Shown: positions 7,802-16,103 of the stretch, piece after piece
Layout of the letters: each line of letters opens with the position of its first letter
Numbering within the stretch: position 1 is the first letter of the stretch
Source: Marmoricola sp.
Lineage (GTDB): Bacteria; Actinomycetota; Actinomycetes; Propionibacteriales; Nocardioidaceae
Direction: 5' to 3'
DNA length: 64,000 bases
Assembly (NCBI GenBank): GCA_025964775.1
Contig: JAOPYE010000014.1
Span: forward strand, 124,001 to 188,000
Made by a program: the position numbers and the translations under genes
The notes under the pieces: model-generated
The model's database searches: none
Seen by the model: only the letters and a program-made list of their open reading frames with translations
What the model was told of the DNA's origin: nothing

Positions 7802-7868
7802 ATGACTGAGTCCGAGGGGAGCGCGCCGAGCACCGCTCGGCACGCACGCCCCTCGGACTCACTCATCT
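7800..7868. terminator. Long hairpin terminator after the biotin-carrier gene
   Basis: The arms 7800-7819 and 7849-7868 pair over 20 bp with one mismatch, with a second small stem (CCGAG/CTCGG) in the loop. There is no T-run, as is common in actinobacterial terminators. It overlaps the stop codon of the carrier gene and lies 50 bp before tRNA-Ser. Confidence 0.7.
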
Positions 7869-7917
7869 AGACTCACCCACTGTTGGCCGGATGATCCCCT
7901 GGGTTCGCCGGCCACGA

Positions 7918-8002
7918 GGAGGGGTGCCGGAGTGGCCGATCGGAATCGCCTTGAAAGCGATCGTAGGGAAACCTACCGGGGGTTCGAATCCCTCCCCCTC
8001 TG
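7918..8002 (+). tRNA. tRNA-Ser (anticodon UGA)
   Basis: The gene folds as a class II tRNA with a long variable arm. Acceptor GGAGGGG pairs with CCCCTCT at 7995-8001. The anticodon stem ATCGC/GCGAT encloses CTTGAAA with anticodon TGA at 7952-7954, and the T loop is TTCGAAT. The 3' CCA is not encoded. The first pair is a G-U wobble rather than the usual G-C, which is a mild oddity. Confidence 0.95.
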
Positions 8003-8008
8003 CGCCGG

Positions 8009-8057
8009 TGGTTGAGGTGCTCCGGAGCGAGGCACGAGCGAAGGAGCCTCGAAACCC
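8009..8057. repeat. Dispersed palindromic repeat (GGTTGAGG...CCTCGAAACC type)
   Basis: The segment starts TGGTTGAGGTGC and ends GGAGCCTCGAAACCC. It belongs with the related segments at 11338-11417, 38551-38620, 40138-40178 and 52811-52884, which share GGTTGAG and TCGAAACC/TTCGAGACGG words. Here it fills the space between tRNA-Ser and the DUF1990 gene. Confidence 0.55.
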
Positions 8058-8069
8058 GGTGACGGACCT

Positions 8070-8606
8070 GTGAGTGGCAACCGCCTCCGTCCGTTCGAAG
8101 CCGACCGACTCCGGGAGGCCGAGCTCACCTACGCCGAGGTCGGTGCCACCCTCGGTGACCTCCCGCCCGGCTACCACCACCTCGACGAACGCTTCGTGAT
8201 CGGGCAGGGCCGGGCGGTGTTCGACGATGCGTCCGCCGAGCTGCTGCGTTGGGGCTTGCAGCGCCGGTCCGGACTCGCCGTGGCGTCCTCGGCCGACCAG
8301 GTCGAGACCGGGGGAGTCGCCGTGGTGCGGATCCGGTTCGGCCCGCTGTTCATGCGCGCCCCGGTGCGGGTGGTGGCGGTCGTGGACGAGCGCGACCGCC
8401 AGGGATTCGTGTACGGCACCTTGCCGGGGCATCCCGAGTGCGGCGAGGAGCTGTTCGTGGTCGAGCAGGACGACGTCGGCGTCGTGAGGCTGCGCGTGCG
8501 CGCCTTCTCGAAACCGGGCTCGCTGCCCGCCCGTGTCCTCGGCCCGGTGGGCAGGGTGCTCCAGCGTCAGGTCACCCGGCGGTACGGGCGAGCGCTGCGT
8601 CGCTGA
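8070..8606 (+). CDS. DUF1990 family protein
   Basis: This 178-residue protein has the DUF1990 pattern seen in actinobacteria and plants: an N-terminal LTYAEVGATLGDLPPGYHHLDERFVIGQG block, then WGLQRRSGL, a beta-rich middle, and GFVYGTLPGHPECGEELFVVEQ followed by VRLRVRAFSKP. The family has no experimentally settled function that I know of; the fold suggests a lipid or small-ligand binding beta barrel. The GTG at 8070 was chosen. A repeat immediately precedes it, so its promoter lies within or close to that repeat. It converges with the gene at 8610. Confidence 0.85.
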   Translation: MSGNRLRPFEADRLREAELTYAEVGATLGDLPPGYHHLDERFVIGQGRAVFDDASAELLRWGLQRRSGLAVASSADQVETGGVAVVRIRFGPLFMRAPVRVVAVVDERDRQGFVYGTLPGHPECGEELFVVEQDDVGVVRLRVRAFSKPGSLPARVLGPVGRVLQRQVTRRYGRALRR

Positions 8607-8609
8607 GCC

Positions 8610-8966
8610 CTACTCCGAGCCGCCGATCTCCATCGAGACCGAGTCGTAGACCAGGTCGTGCATCCTCTGCCGGTAGTGCTCGACGTCGTTGAGCAACCGG
8701 CGTACCTCGATCGCCACGCGATCGGTGTCGAGCCGGTCGCGAAGTCCGTTGGCCAACGACGTGATCCGTCCGAGCAGCTGCATCCGCTCGCGATCGTTGG
8801 CGCCGCTGCGGGCGGCGAGCCATCCGTCCCAGGTCGCGAAGCGCTCATCGCTGAGGGCTTCGCGGACGAGAGCCAGCTGCTGGCGCGTCATCATCCGCCA
8901 GTTCGCGGCCGTTCTCGTCCCGCTGAGCGTCTGCTTCAGGTCCGAGATTGCTGACTCGAGTGTCAT
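8610..8966 (-). CDS. Small helical protein of unknown function
   Basis: This 118-residue protein is all-helical and charged, without signal peptide, membrane segment or cysteines. It starts MTLESAISDLKQTL and ends DVEHYRQRMHDLVYDSVSMEIGGSE. I do not recognise the family. The ATG at 8966 is supported by GGAGG 9 bp upstream; in-frame sequence further upstream has no coding character. It converges with DUF1990 (3-bp gap) and is divergent from the PH-like membrane protein. A function cannot be assigned. Confidence 0.7.
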   Translation of the reverse strand: MTLESAISDLKQTLSGTRTAANWRMMTRQQLALVREALSDERFATWDGWLAARSGANDRERMQLLGRITSLANGLRDRLDTDRVAIEVRRLLNDVEHYRQRMHDLVYDSVSMEIGGSE

Positions 8967-9116
8967 GAGCCACCACCTCCACGAAGGTTGGTCGTGCACA
9001 GATGGAGTCTTGAGTGTGACCCACGACACATGTCTGCACAAGGGCTGCTGAGACATTCAGGACCTCGGTCCCACCCCACCTCGACTCCCGGGTCGGGCGA
9101 CCGCTGTAATTGCCCG

Positions 9117-9578
9117 ATGACGACGACCACAGCGCGCGACTACGGCCTCGCTCCCCAGTTGCGCGCGCGGCTGATGGGCGGGTTCCTGGCCCTCGTCGGC
9201 GTCTCGTTGCTGGCCGTCACGATCATCACGTTCGCGTTCAACCTGCCCGGCGATGTGATCAGCGTGCTGGTGATCCTGGTGGTCGTCTCCATCTTCACCC
9301 TCGGGTTCCTGCTGGCCCGTCGCTGGTTCGTCGTACGGGTCGACGAGACCGGCTACCAGGTCCGTTTCGTCCGGGGAGCGGGCGCGAAACAAGCCCGCTG
9401 GACCGACGTCGAGGACCTCGCCACGTCCTTCGTCGTCGGCGAGGAATGCGTCGTCCTGCGGCTGCGGGACGGACGGACGACGACCATCCCGGTGAACCTG
9501 ATCGAAGGCGACCGCGAGGAGTTCGTCGACGAGCTCAAGGGCCGCCTCGACGTAGCCCACGGTCGCCGCCAGGCTTGA
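9117..9578 (+). CDS. Small membrane protein with a PH-like/bacterial YcxB-type cytosolic domain
   Basis: This 153-residue protein has two close transmembrane helices at residues 20-40 (GFLALVGVSLLAVTIITFAF) and 45-65, followed by a beta-rich cytosolic domain: WFVVRVDETGYQVRF, RWTDVEDLATSFV, CVVLRLRDGRTTTIPV. This resembles the bacterial PH-like domains often fused to paired TM helices. The ATG at 9117 was chosen because it directly precedes the first TM segment. It lies upstream of a tRNA gene and no partner gene is evident. The role is unknown. Confidence 0.7.
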   Translation: MTTTTARDYGLAPQLRARLMGGFLALVGVSLLAVTIITFAFNLPGDVISVLVILVVVSIFTLGFLLARRWFVVRVDETGYQVRFVRGAGAKQARWTDVEDLATSFVVGEECVVLRLRDGRTTTIPVNLIEGDREEFVDELKGRLDVAHGRRQA

Positions 9579-9657
9579 GGTCCCGCGGCTCCCGGACCAG
9601 GCGGGGGCCGATTTCCCGGACCGGTCACCGGGTGGGTAACCTGTCTCTCGCTGTCTG

Positions 9658-9746
9658 GGAGGCGTCGCCTAGCCCGGTTTATGGCGCCCGCCTGCTAAGC
9701 GGGTTCAGGTTAATCCCTGTCGGGGGTTCAAATCCCCCCGCCTCCG
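9658..9746 (+). tRNA. tRNA-Ser (anticodon GCU)
   Basis: This is a class II tRNA. Acceptor GGAGGCG/CGCCTCC is perfect, the anticodon stem CCCGC/GCGGG encloses CTGCTAA with anticodon GCT at 9694-9696, the long variable arm is present, and the T arm is GGGGG-TTCAAAT-CCCCC. CCA is not encoded. Confidence 0.96.
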
Positions 9747-9755
9747 CCCAGAGCG

Positions 9756-9785
9756 AAGCCCCGCCCGGTGTACCGGGCGGGGCTT
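9756..9785 (+). terminator. Hairpin terminator after tRNA-Ser(GCU)
   Basis: AAGCCCCGCCCGG (9756-9768) and CCGGGCGGGGCTT (9773-9785) form a perfect 13-bp stem with a 4-base loop, ten bases after the tRNA. Confidence 0.85.
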
Positions 9786-9962
9786 GTCCATGCGTGGGGA
9801 GCGCGGTTTCGTCGAAGCCGGCCGCGTTGCATGAACCTGCAGGAAGGTGCACTGCACATTCATGAGGTAACTGGTCTACTAGCCCGCCTCCGGGCACTCG
9901 GCAAGGATAGGTACATCCGGTTGCATCCCCTGAGCGACCGGAAAAATTGGGAGGGCACCACG

Positions 9963-10121
9963 ATGAGGAGTTTCAAGCAGTTGGTCCGTGTCGCCGCGGC
10001 CACGATCATCGCAACAGGAGTATTCGCGGGTGCCGTCAGCCCGGCCGACGCAGCTCCGGTACACAGCCATCGAACCGTCGTCGTCACCCCTATGACCACC
10101 GACACCGGGTGGGGCCCGTAG
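9963..10121 (+). CDS. Small secreted peptide precursor ending DTGWGP
   Basis: This 52-residue precursor starts at an ATG preceded by GGGAGGG. Residues 1-30 are a clear Sec signal peptide: basic MRSFKQLVR, a hydrophobic Ala/Ile/Val core, and the cleavage motif ADA before Ala31. The predicted mature peptide is 22 residues, starts APVHSHRT, ends TTDTGWGP and has no cysteine. It is far smaller than secreted enzymes, which suggests a signal, toxin or cell-wall peptide. The next gene, facing it across a bidirectional hairpin, encodes a TrmB/LuxR-like regulator. I do not know a described family for it. Function as an extracellular signal is inference. Confidence 0.7.
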   Translation: MRSFKQLVRVAAATIIATGVFAGAVSPADAAPVHSHRTVVVTPMTTDTGWGP

Positions 10122-10206
10122 GAATCCAGAACTTCACAGACTCGAGACGAGGACGCACCGTCACCCCCCAGACGTCGTCGCTCCACCTAAGGACCGTCTC
10201 GTGACC

Positions 10207-10238
10207 AAGAGCGGAGAGATCCCCCACTCTCCGCTCTT
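10207..10238. terminator. Bidirectional hairpin terminator between peptide and regulator genes
   Basis: AAGAGCGGAGAG (10207-10218) and CTCTCCGCTCTT (10227-10238) form a perfect 12-bp stem with an 8-base loop. It sits between converging genes and can terminate both. A weaker inverted repeat CGAGACG/CGTCTCG lies just before it. Confidence 0.8.
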
Positions 10239-10251
10239 GTCATGTCCGGAC

Positions 10252-11277
10252 TCAGGTATCGGACCCGGCTCCTCCGGCCGCCCGGTCCCGCGCCTTGTCG
10301 CGAATCTCCTGCTGGGCGATCGCGTAGCCGAGCTGGAAGCGGGTCTCCACGCCGTACTCGACCTTGAGCGACGCGATGTAGCCGGCGTACGTGCGGGTGC
10401 TGACGCCGACGCGCTTGGCCGACGCGTTGTCGCTGTGGCCCTCGACGAGCATGCGGACCGTCATGTTGTGGACGTCGTCGGCGATCTCGCGCTCGGTCGC
10501 TGACTCACGGTCGGTGAAGACCCGCGCCCGCTCCCAGAAACGCTCGAAGATGTCGACGATGTAGGCCACCAGGCTCGGATCGTGGACCACGATCGCCACG
10601 TGGGCGCCTTCGGCACCGGGAACGATCGCCAGGCGCCGGTCGACGACGATCAACCGGTTGAAGAACTCGTCGAGGGTGCGAACCTCGCCGCCGGCCTTGA
10701 TGACCTGGTCGACGTACTCACGGGTTGCCACGCTGCGGCGTGCGGAGTGCTGGTAGAGCGTGCGCATCTTCACGCCGCGGGCCAGCGCGCGGGTGTCCCG
10801 CTCGATCGCCTCGTCCAGGATCGCGGCCGAGCGGGCGCCGTCGGGCTGGGCGGTCAGGAGCTCGTGCTCCGCATCGCCGACAGCCGCGGTCAGGAACCGG
10901 TTGATGTTCGGCAGTCCGCGCAGCTCGACGATCGAGAGGTCTGCAGGCGCCGTACGGCGGTAGGCCAGGCCGAGCTCGGCGAAGGTGGTCGCCCAGCCGG
11001 TCGACTCGGCCAGCAGCTCAGCGGCCCGCTGCCCCATCGGCGCGACGATCCGGGACTGGACGATCGCGGGATCGACCGGCAGGTAGGTGTCGGTCGATGA
11101 GTCCAGGGCGACCAGCCCGAGATCGATCAGGAACGCGAACGTCTCGTGCTCGGGGCCGCCGGCGACGATGCGCGCGTCGTCCTTGGCGACCGCACCCTCC
11201 AGGACGATCTTCTGGTACAGGTCGCCGGCCTCGTGCTGCAGCAGCTCGCGATGCTGGGCATCGAAATCGCCGGTCAT
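10252..11277 (-). CDS. TrmB/LuxR-type transcriptional regulator
   Basis: This 341-residue protein has the layout of large actinobacterial regulators with a TrmB-like N-terminus and a LuxR C-terminal HTH. An N-terminal winged-helix region (YQKIVLEGAVAKDD..FLIDLGLVAL) is followed by a sensor-like middle (ALARGVKMRTLYQHSARRSVATREYVDQVIKAGGEVRT..DRRLAIVPG). At residues 285-325 comes a LuxR-like HTH (MLVEGHSDNASAKRVGVSTRTYAGYIASLKVEYGVETRFQLGYA). It is not preceded by a kinase gene. The ATG at 11277 was chosen as the first start before conserved sequence. It converges with the secreted-peptide gene. What it senses is unknown; the peptide is a candidate. Confidence 0.8.
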   Translation of the reverse strand: MTGDFDAQHRELLQHEAGDLYQKIVLEGAVAKDDARIVAGGPEHETFAFLIDLGLVALDSSTDTYLPVDPAIVQSRIVAPMGQRAAELLAESTGWATTFAELGLAYRRTAPADLSIVELRGLPNINRFLTAAVGDAEHELLTAQPDGARSAAILDEAIERDTRALARGVKMRTLYQHSARRSVATREYVDQVIKAGGEVRTLDEFFNRLIVVDRRLAIVPGAEGAHVAIVVHDPSLVAYIVDIFERFWERARVFTDRESATEREIADDVHNMTVRMLVEGHSDNASAKRVGVSTRTYAGYIASLKVEYGVETRFQLGYAIAQQEIRDKARDRAAGGAGSDT

Positions 11278-11337
11278 GTGCCCGATGGTCGCAGAAGGAT
11301 GCAATATCGGACACCCGGACCCCCTTGTTGACGGCGT

Positions 11338-11417
11338 TGGTTGAGGAGGTCGCACGGCGACCGTCTCGAAACTTGGTGCGGTGGTTTCGAGACGGGCCTG
11401 GCGGCCCTCCTCAACCA
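11338..11417. repeat. Dispersed palindromic repeat downstream of pckG
   Basis: TGGTTGAGGAGG at the left end pairs with CCTCCTCAACCA at the right end, and CCGTCTCGAAAC pairs with GTTTCGAGACGG inside, making an 80-bp fold-back. It lies between the regulator promoter and the pckG stop. It could serve as a pckG terminator, together with a small GCGGG/CCCGC hairpin just after it. Confidence 0.7.
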
Positions 11418-11430
11418 GCGGGAAGCCCGC

Positions 11431-13278
11431 TCAGAGGCCGAGGCGTGCCTTGAGGCCGTCGAGCTCGGTCCACAGCACGGCGGGAAGGTCGTCGCCGAAC
11501 TTCTCGAACCACTCGGTGATCTGCGGGATCTCGGCCTTCCACTCCTCGACGTCGACCCGGAGCACCTCGGCGAGCTGCTCCTCGGTCATGTCCAGACCGT
11601 CGATGTCGAAGGAGCCCGGTGCCGGCACGTGACCGATCGGGGTCTCGACCGCGGCAGCCTGGCCGTCGATGCGCTCGATGATCCACTTCAGGACGCGGCT
11701 GTTCTCGCCGAAGCCCGGCCACAGGAACGCGCCGTTCTCGTCGAGACGGAACCAGTTCACGTAGAAGATCCTGGGCATCTTGGACGCGTCGTTGTTCTTG
11801 CCCATGTCGATCCAGTGGCCGAAGTAGTCACCCGCGTTGTAGCCGATGAACGGGATCATCGCCATCGGGTCGCGGCGCACGACTCCGACCTGGCCGACCG
11901 CTGCGGCAGTGGTCTCGCTGGACAGCGTCGCTCCCAGGAACGTCCCGTGGGTCCAGTCGCGCGCTTCGGAGACCAGCGGGATCGTGGTCTTGCGACGTCC
12001 ACCGAAGAGGATCGCGTCGATCGGCACACCGCGCGGGTCGTCGTACTCGGGTGCGAGCATGTCGCACTGCTTGATCGGCGTGCAGTAGCGGCTGTTCGGG
12101 TGGGAGCTCAACTCAGCTGATGCCGGAGTCCAGGGCTCGCCCTTCCACGACGTGGCGTGCGCGGGCGGGTTCTCGAGTCCCTCCCACCAGACGTCGCCGT
12201 CCTCGGTGAGGGCGACGTTGGTGAAGACCGAGTTGCCCTTGTTGATGGTCTTCATCGCGTTCGGGTTGGTGTGCTCGTTCGTGCCGGGAGCGACCCCGAA
12301 GAAGCCGTACTCCGGGTTGACCGCCCACAGCCGGCCGTCCTCGCCGATCCGCATCCAGGCGATGTCGTCGCCGATCGCCTCGTCCTTCCATCCGGGGATG
12401 GTCGGCTCGAGCATCGCCAGGTTCGTCTTTCCGCACGCGCTCGGGAAGGCCGCGGCGACGTACTTGGTGACGCCCACCGGCGAGGTGAGCTTGAGGATCA
12501 GCATGTGCTCGGCCATCCAGCCCTCGTCGCGTGCCATCACCGACGCGATCCGCAGCGCGTAGCACTTCTTGCCGAGCAGCGCGTTGCCGCCGTACCCGGA
12601 CCCGAAGCTCCAGATCGTCCGCTCCTCGGGGAACTGGACGATGTACTTGACCTCGTTGCACGGCCACGCCACGTCGGCCTGGCCCTCGGCGAGCGGGTGA
12701 CCGACCGAGTGGAGCGCCGGCACCCAGGGCACCTCGTGACCGGCGGCGTCCAGCTCTTCCATCCTGCGCAGGACCGGCGTGCCCATCCGGGCCATCACGC
12801 GCATCGAGGCGACGACGTACGCCGAGTCGGTGATCTCGACGCCGAACATCGGCTTGTCGGCCTCGAGGTGGCCCATCACGAACGGGATCACGTACATCGT
12901 CCGGCCCTGCATGGCTCCGGCGTACAGCCCGCGCATGATGGTCTTCATCTCGGCGGGGTGCATCCAGTTGTTGGTGGGCCCGCAGTCCTTCTCGTCGATC
13001 GAGCAGATGAACGTCTTGTCCTCGACACGCGCGACATCGCCTGCGTCGGAGGCCGCGTAGAACGAGTTGGGCTTCTTGCTCTCGTCGAGCTTGATGAACG
13101 TGCCGGTCCCGACCAGGAAGTCGGTCAGCTCGGTCCACTCCTCGTCGGAGCCGGTGCACCAGTGAACGGCATCGGGCTGCGTCATCGCGGCGACGTCGGC
13201 GACCCAGTCCAGGACGGCCTGGAAGGTCGTGGGTGCGTCCTGGGTCGGCGCGGTGGTGCTCATGGCTTCGGCGGTCAT
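11431..13278 (-). CDS. pckG: GTP-dependent phosphoenolpyruvate carboxykinase
   Basis: This 615-residue enzyme has the usual length of GTP-PEPCK. It interconverts oxaloacetate plus GTP with PEP, CO2 and GDP. The kinase P-loop FPSACGKTN contains the reactive Cys282. Other signatures are [53 protein letters not shown] and [15 protein letters not shown]. The ATG at 13278 has AAAGGA upstream; a second ATG five codons later is less well placed. A dispersed repeat lies downstream. It is the canonical bacterial/animal-type enzyme, unlike the second PEPCK at 18693-20534. Confidence 0.97.
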   Translation of the reverse strand: MTAEAMSTTAPTQDAPTTFQAVLDWVADVAAMTQPDAVHWCTGSDEEWTELTDFLVGTGTFIKLDESKKPNSFYAASDAGDVARVEDKTFICSIDEKDCGPTNNWMHPAEMKTIMRGLYAGAMQGRTMYVIPFVMGHLEADKPMFGVEITDSAYVVASMRVMARMGTPVLRRMEELDAAGHEVPWVPALHSVGHPLAEGQADVAWPCNEVKYIVQFPEERTIWSFGSGYGGNALLGKKCYALRIASVMARDEGWMAEHMLILKLTSPVGVTKYVAAAFPSACGKTNLAMLEPTIPGWKDEAIGDDIAWMRIGEDGRLWAVNPEYGFFGVAPGTNEHTNPNAMKTINKGNSVFTNVALTEDGDVWWEGLENPPAHATSWKGEPWTPASAELSSHPNSRYCTPIKQCDMLAPEYDDPRGVPIDAILFGGRRKTTIPLVSEARDWTHGTFLGATLSSETTAAAVGQVGVVRRDPMAMIPFIGYNAGDYFGHWIDMGKNNDASKMPRIFYVNWFRLDENGAFLWPGFGENSRVLKWIIERIDGQAAAVETPIGHVPAPGSFDIDGLDMTEEQLAEVLRVDVEEWKAEIPQITEWFEKFGDDLPAVLWTELDGLKARLGL

Positions 13279-13536
13279 GCCTGGTTCCTTTCGATCGCGG
13301 GTCGCGTTCGGGAACGCGCACCGGCCGCCGAGCGCATCGACGGATCTTGAAAGTGGAGGGATGGCAGATCGCCGCGCCCTTGCAGGCGATCAGATCCCGC
13401 GAATTTACTCGCGGGCTCCGCGACGGCCTATTGGATCGATCAAGGCGCCCGACCCGGGCCCGATTCGAACCATCGGCCGAGGTCGGCTAACATATGCCAG
13501 TCCTCGTGGCGGTGACTTCATGCCTGCTGCGGGCGG
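13279..13536. other. pckG leader/divergent intergenic region with one hairpin
   Basis: There is no gene in these 258 bases between pckG and tRNA-Arg. CCCGCGA (13396-13402) pairs with TCGCGGG (13409-13415) around a 6-base AT-rich loop, about 120 bases upstream of the pckG start. It could act in the pckG leader or as a terminator. No known riboswitch was recognised. Confidence 0.4.
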
Positions 13537-13609
13537 GCGGCTGTAGCTCAACGGATAGAGCATCTGACTACGGATCAGAAGGTTCGGGGTTCGAATCCCT
13601 GCAGCCGCG
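13537..13609 (+). tRNA. tRNA-Arg (anticodon ACG)
   Basis: The cloverleaf is complete: acceptor GCGGCTG/CAGCCGC, D arm TAGCTCAACGGATAGAGCA, anticodon stem TCTGA/TCAGA around CTACGGA with anticodon ACG at 13570-13572, and a T arm with TTCGAAT. CCA is not encoded. Confidence 0.96.
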
Positions 13610-13614
13610 CACGA

Positions 13615-13653
13615 CGACGAAGCCCCAGGTCCAGCGGACCTGGGGCTTCGTCG
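13615..13653. terminator. Strong hairpin terminator after tRNA-Arg
   Basis: Arms 13615-13632 and 13636-13653 pair perfectly over 18 bp with a 3-base loop. It can stop both the tRNA transcript and the converging SDR-thiolase operon that ends at 13675. Confidence 0.85.
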
Positions 13654-13674
13654 ATCTCGGGCGTCGCAGACGTG

Positions 13675-14388
13675 TCAGGAGGCGGCCAGCTGCGGGTAGA
13701 GCGCTTCGACCGGGGCGGCGAGCCCGGCCTTGACCTGGCGCGAGACGTCGTCGGCGAGGATCTCGTACGAGCCCGCGGCGAGTCCGGCGTACGCCTGCGC
13801 GACGACGTCCGCCGGGTCGTTCTTGGGGGCGTCGACCCCGGCGGTCATCGGAGTGTCGGTGTACCCGAGGTGAAGCGAGGTGACCAGGGTGCCCTGGTCG
13901 GCGAGCTGCACGCGCTGGGTGTTCGTGGCCGACCACAGCGCTGCCTTGGTCGCGCTGTAGCCGTCGCCGATGCCGAGCCAGCTGAGCACCGAGAGCACGT
14001 TGAGCAGTGCGCCGCCGCCGTTGGTCTTCAGGACGGGCGCGAAGGTGTCGGCAACCGTGAGAGCCCCGAAGAAGTTCACGTCGAACAGGTCCCGCAGCGC
14101 CTGCGTGCCGGTCCCGGCCACGCTTGCTCCGTTGCTGGCCCCTGCGTTGTTGATCACCACGGTCACGTCCTGCGCGGAGGCGGCAGCCAGGGCGACCGAT
14201 TCCGGGTCGGTCACGTCCAGGGCCAGCGGTACGACGCGCGCGTCGTCCCACTCGCGCGGCGTCCGCGCGCTGGCGTAGACCTTCGCGGCGCCGAGTGCGA
14301 GCGCCTGGCTCACGAACTCCTGCCCGAGTCCTCCGTTCGCGCCGGTGACGAGGACGACTGCTCCGTTGATGTCGATCGCGTTGCTCAT
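13675..14388 (-). CDS. Short-chain dehydrogenase/reductase (SDR)
   Basis: This 237-residue protein is a classical-type SDR. It has the cofactor motif TGANGGLGQ near residue 16, DVTDP, NNAGAS near residue 80, and the active-site Y-x-x-x-K as GYSATKAAL. It oxidises or reduces a hydroxy/keto group with NAD(P)H; the substrate is unknown. It starts two bases after the stop of the thiolase gene, so both are expressed together. The likely regulator is the divergent HxlR protein. Confidence 0.88.
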   Translation of the reverse strand: MSNAIDINGAVVLVTGANGGLGQEFVSQALALGAAKVYASARTPREWDDARVVPLALDVTDPESVALAAASAQDVTVVINNAGASNGASVAGTGTQALRDLFDVNFFGALTVADTFAPVLKTNGGGALLNVLSVLSWLGIGDGYSATKAALWSATNTQRVQLADQGTLVTSLHLGYTDTPMTAGVDAPKNDPADVVAQAYAGLAAGSYEILADDVSRQVKAGLAAPVEALYPQLAAS

Positions 14389-14390
14389 GA

Positions 14391-15557
14391 TCAGATCCTT
14401 TCGATGATGGTGGCGTTCGCGAGGCCGCCGGCCTCGCACATGACCTGCAGGCCGTAGCGGCCGCCGCGCTGTTCCAGCACGGAGAGCAGGGTGGTCGTCA
14501 GCCGGGCGCCGGAGGCGCCGAGCGGGTGGCCGATCGAGATCGCGCCGCCGTTGACGTTGACCTTCGAGGGGTCGGCTCCGGTCTCGTGCTGCCAGGCGAG
14601 CACGACCGAGGCGAACGCCTCGTTGACCTCGAACGCGTCGATGTCGGCGATGCCCAGACCAGCCTTGGCGAGGACCTTCTGCGTCGCCGGGATGATCCCG
14701 GTCAGCATGAAGATCGGGTCGTCACCGGCCACGGCGAAGGAGTGCAACCGGGCCCGGGGCTTGAGACCGAGCCGGGCGGCCGCATCCTCGGACGTGACCA
14801 GGACGGCAGCCGAGCCGTCGTTGACCGGCGAGCTGTTGCCGGCGGTCACCCTCCAGTCCAGGTGCGGGTAGCGCTCGGCCCAGTAGTCGTTCTGGAACGC
14901 CAGCCGAAGCCCGGCAAGGCCCTCGGCCGTCGTCTCGGGCCGGATCGTCTCGTCGGTGTGCAGGTCGTTCACCAGCGTCACCTCGTTCTCGAACAGCCCG
15001 TCCTTCCAGGCACGGGCCGCACGCTGGTGCGACTCCGCCGCGAACTCGTCGAGCTGGTGCCGGCTGAGCTTCCACCGATCGGCGATCAGCTCGGCGCTGA
15101 TGCCCTGCGGGACGAGCCCGCCGGCGTACCGCTCGCCGACCAGCGAGCCGGCGAAGTCCTTGCCGAGCGTCTGGGACCCGATCGGGATCCGGCTCATCGA
15201 CTCGACGCCCGAGGCGACGGCGACGTCGTACGCGCCGCTGATCACGCCCTGGGCCGCGATGTGCAGGGCCTGCTGGCTGCTGCCGCACTGGCGGTCGATC
15301 GTGACTGCCGGGACCGACTCGGGAAAGCCGGCACCCAGGACGGCCCAGCGGGCTGCGTTCGCGGACTGCTCGCCGACCTGGCCGACGACGCCGCTGATCA
15401 CGTCGTCGATCTCCGCCGGGTCGAGGCCGGTACGGTCGACCAGGGCACGCAGCGCGTGCGCATGCAGGTCAGTGGGGTGGATCTCGGAGTAGGCCCCGCC
15501 GGGCTTGCCCTTGGCGACCGGTGTCCGGACTGCGTCGACGATGACTGCGGTGCTCAT
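14391..15557 (-). CDS. Acetyl-CoA C-acyltransferase (thiolase)
   Basis: This 388-residue thiolase has all catalytic residues: Cys91 in DRQCGSSQQ, His344 in SIGHPLGASGAR and Cys374 in VMCEAGGLAN. The start AVIVDAVRTPVAKGKPGGAYSE and NEAFAS block are those of degradative (beta-oxidation) thiolases, which cleave 3-ketoacyl-CoA to acetyl-CoA and a shorter acyl-CoA. The ATG at 15557 has GGGAG upstream. It is the first gene of a two-gene operon with the SDR. The divergent HxlR regulator and the double operator at 15622-15658 point to inducible expression. Confidence 0.93.
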   Translation of the reverse strand: MSTAVIVDAVRTPVAKGKPGGAYSEIHPTDLHAHALRALVDRTGLDPAEIDDVISGVVGQVGEQSANAARWAVLGAGFPESVPAVTIDRQCGSSQQALHIAAQGVISGAYDVAVASGVESMSRIPIGSQTLGKDFAGSLVGERYAGGLVPQGISAELIADRWKLSRHQLDEFAAESHQRAARAWKDGLFENEVTLVNDLHTDETIRPETTAEGLAGLRLAFQNDYWAERYPHLDWRVTAGNSSPVNDGSAAVLVTSEDAAARLGLKPRARLHSFAVAGDDPIFMLTGIIPATQKVLAKAGLGIADIDAFEVNEAFASVVLAWQHETGADPSKVNVNGGAISIGHPLGASGARLTTTLLSVLEQRGGRYGLQVMCEAGGLANATIIERI

Positions 15558-15621
15558 GACGAAACTCCCGTTCTCTCGGCGGCGCCGCGCGGCGCCGCTT
15601 GAGGTCAACGTACTGACGCGA

Positions 15622-15658
15622 GTTGGATATTCCAACGAACTGGATTGTAATTTCCAAC
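15622..15658. promoter_or_regulatory. HxlR-type double operator between thiolase and regulator genes
   Basis: GTTGGA-TAT-TCCAAC (15622-15636) is a perfect inverted repeat. A second, imperfect copy (ACTGGA...TTCCAAC) lies at about 15639-15658, overlapping the promoter zone of the HxlR gene. Both promoters of the divergent pair could be controlled by the HxlR dimer. The area is AT-rich relative to its surroundings. Confidence 0.6.
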
Positions 15659-15674
15659 TGAGTAGACTCGAGGC

Positions 15675-16103
15675 ATGCAGAACGCCGGGGTCCGCCAGTG
15701 CTCCATCGCCCGCACGCTCGATGTCGTGGGCGAGAAGTGGAGCCTGCTCGCGGTGCGCGAGCTGATGCTGGGCACGCACCGGTTCGACGAGATCGTGCGC
15801 TACACAGGTGCTCCGCGCGACATCCTCACGGCACGGCTGCGCAAGCTCGAGGAGCACGGGCTGGTCGAGCGTCGCCAGTACTCCGAACGGCCGCCGCGGT
15901 TCGAGTACCACCTCACGCCGTCGGGGAAGTCGCTCTTGCCGATCATCACGACGCTGCGCGACTGGGGCGACGAGCACCTGGCCGGTGACGACGGTCCGCC
16001 GGTCGTGTTCCGGCACTCCTGCGGCGCCGACCTGAAGGCCGAGGTGACGTGCGCCGCGTGTCATCAGCCAGTACGTGCGCAGGACATGTCGGTCATCAGT
16101 TGA
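15675..16103 (+). CDS. HxlR-family transcriptional regulator with C-terminal cysteine motif
   Basis: This 142-residue winged-helix protein has the HxlR core: CSIARTLDVVGEKWSLLAVRELMLGTHRFDEI, IVRYTGAPRDILTARLRKLEEHGLVERR and YHLTPSGKSLLPII. Cys9 sits where redox- or electrophile-sensing HxlR members keep a conserved cysteine. The C-terminus adds HSCGADL...VTCAACHQP, resembling a small zinc-binding knuckle. It is divergent from the thiolase-SDR operon and most likely represses it. The stop codon overlaps the TTGACACGTGTCAA palindrome. Confidence 0.88.
   Translation: MQNAGVRQCSIARTLDVVGEKWSLLAVRELMLGTHRFDEIVRYTGAPRDILTARLRKLEEHGLVERRQYSERPPRFEYHLTPSGKSLLPIITTLRDWGDEHLAGDDGPPVVFRHSCGADLKAEVTCAACHQPVRAQDMSVIS

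Noticed and set aside
8070-8606. Cell-wall or toxin role for the DUF1990 protein
   Set aside because: No sequence evidence supports it; the family has no established function.
13440-13495. tRNA-like T-arm (GATTCGAACC) on the minus strand before tRNA-Arg
   Set aside because: The flanking arms do not pair into a cloverleaf and no anticodon arm is present, so it is not a tRNA gene or a clear att relic.
13279-13536. Possible riboswitch upstream of pckG
   Set aside because: Only a single hairpin is visible and no known riboswitch consensus could be matched by eye.
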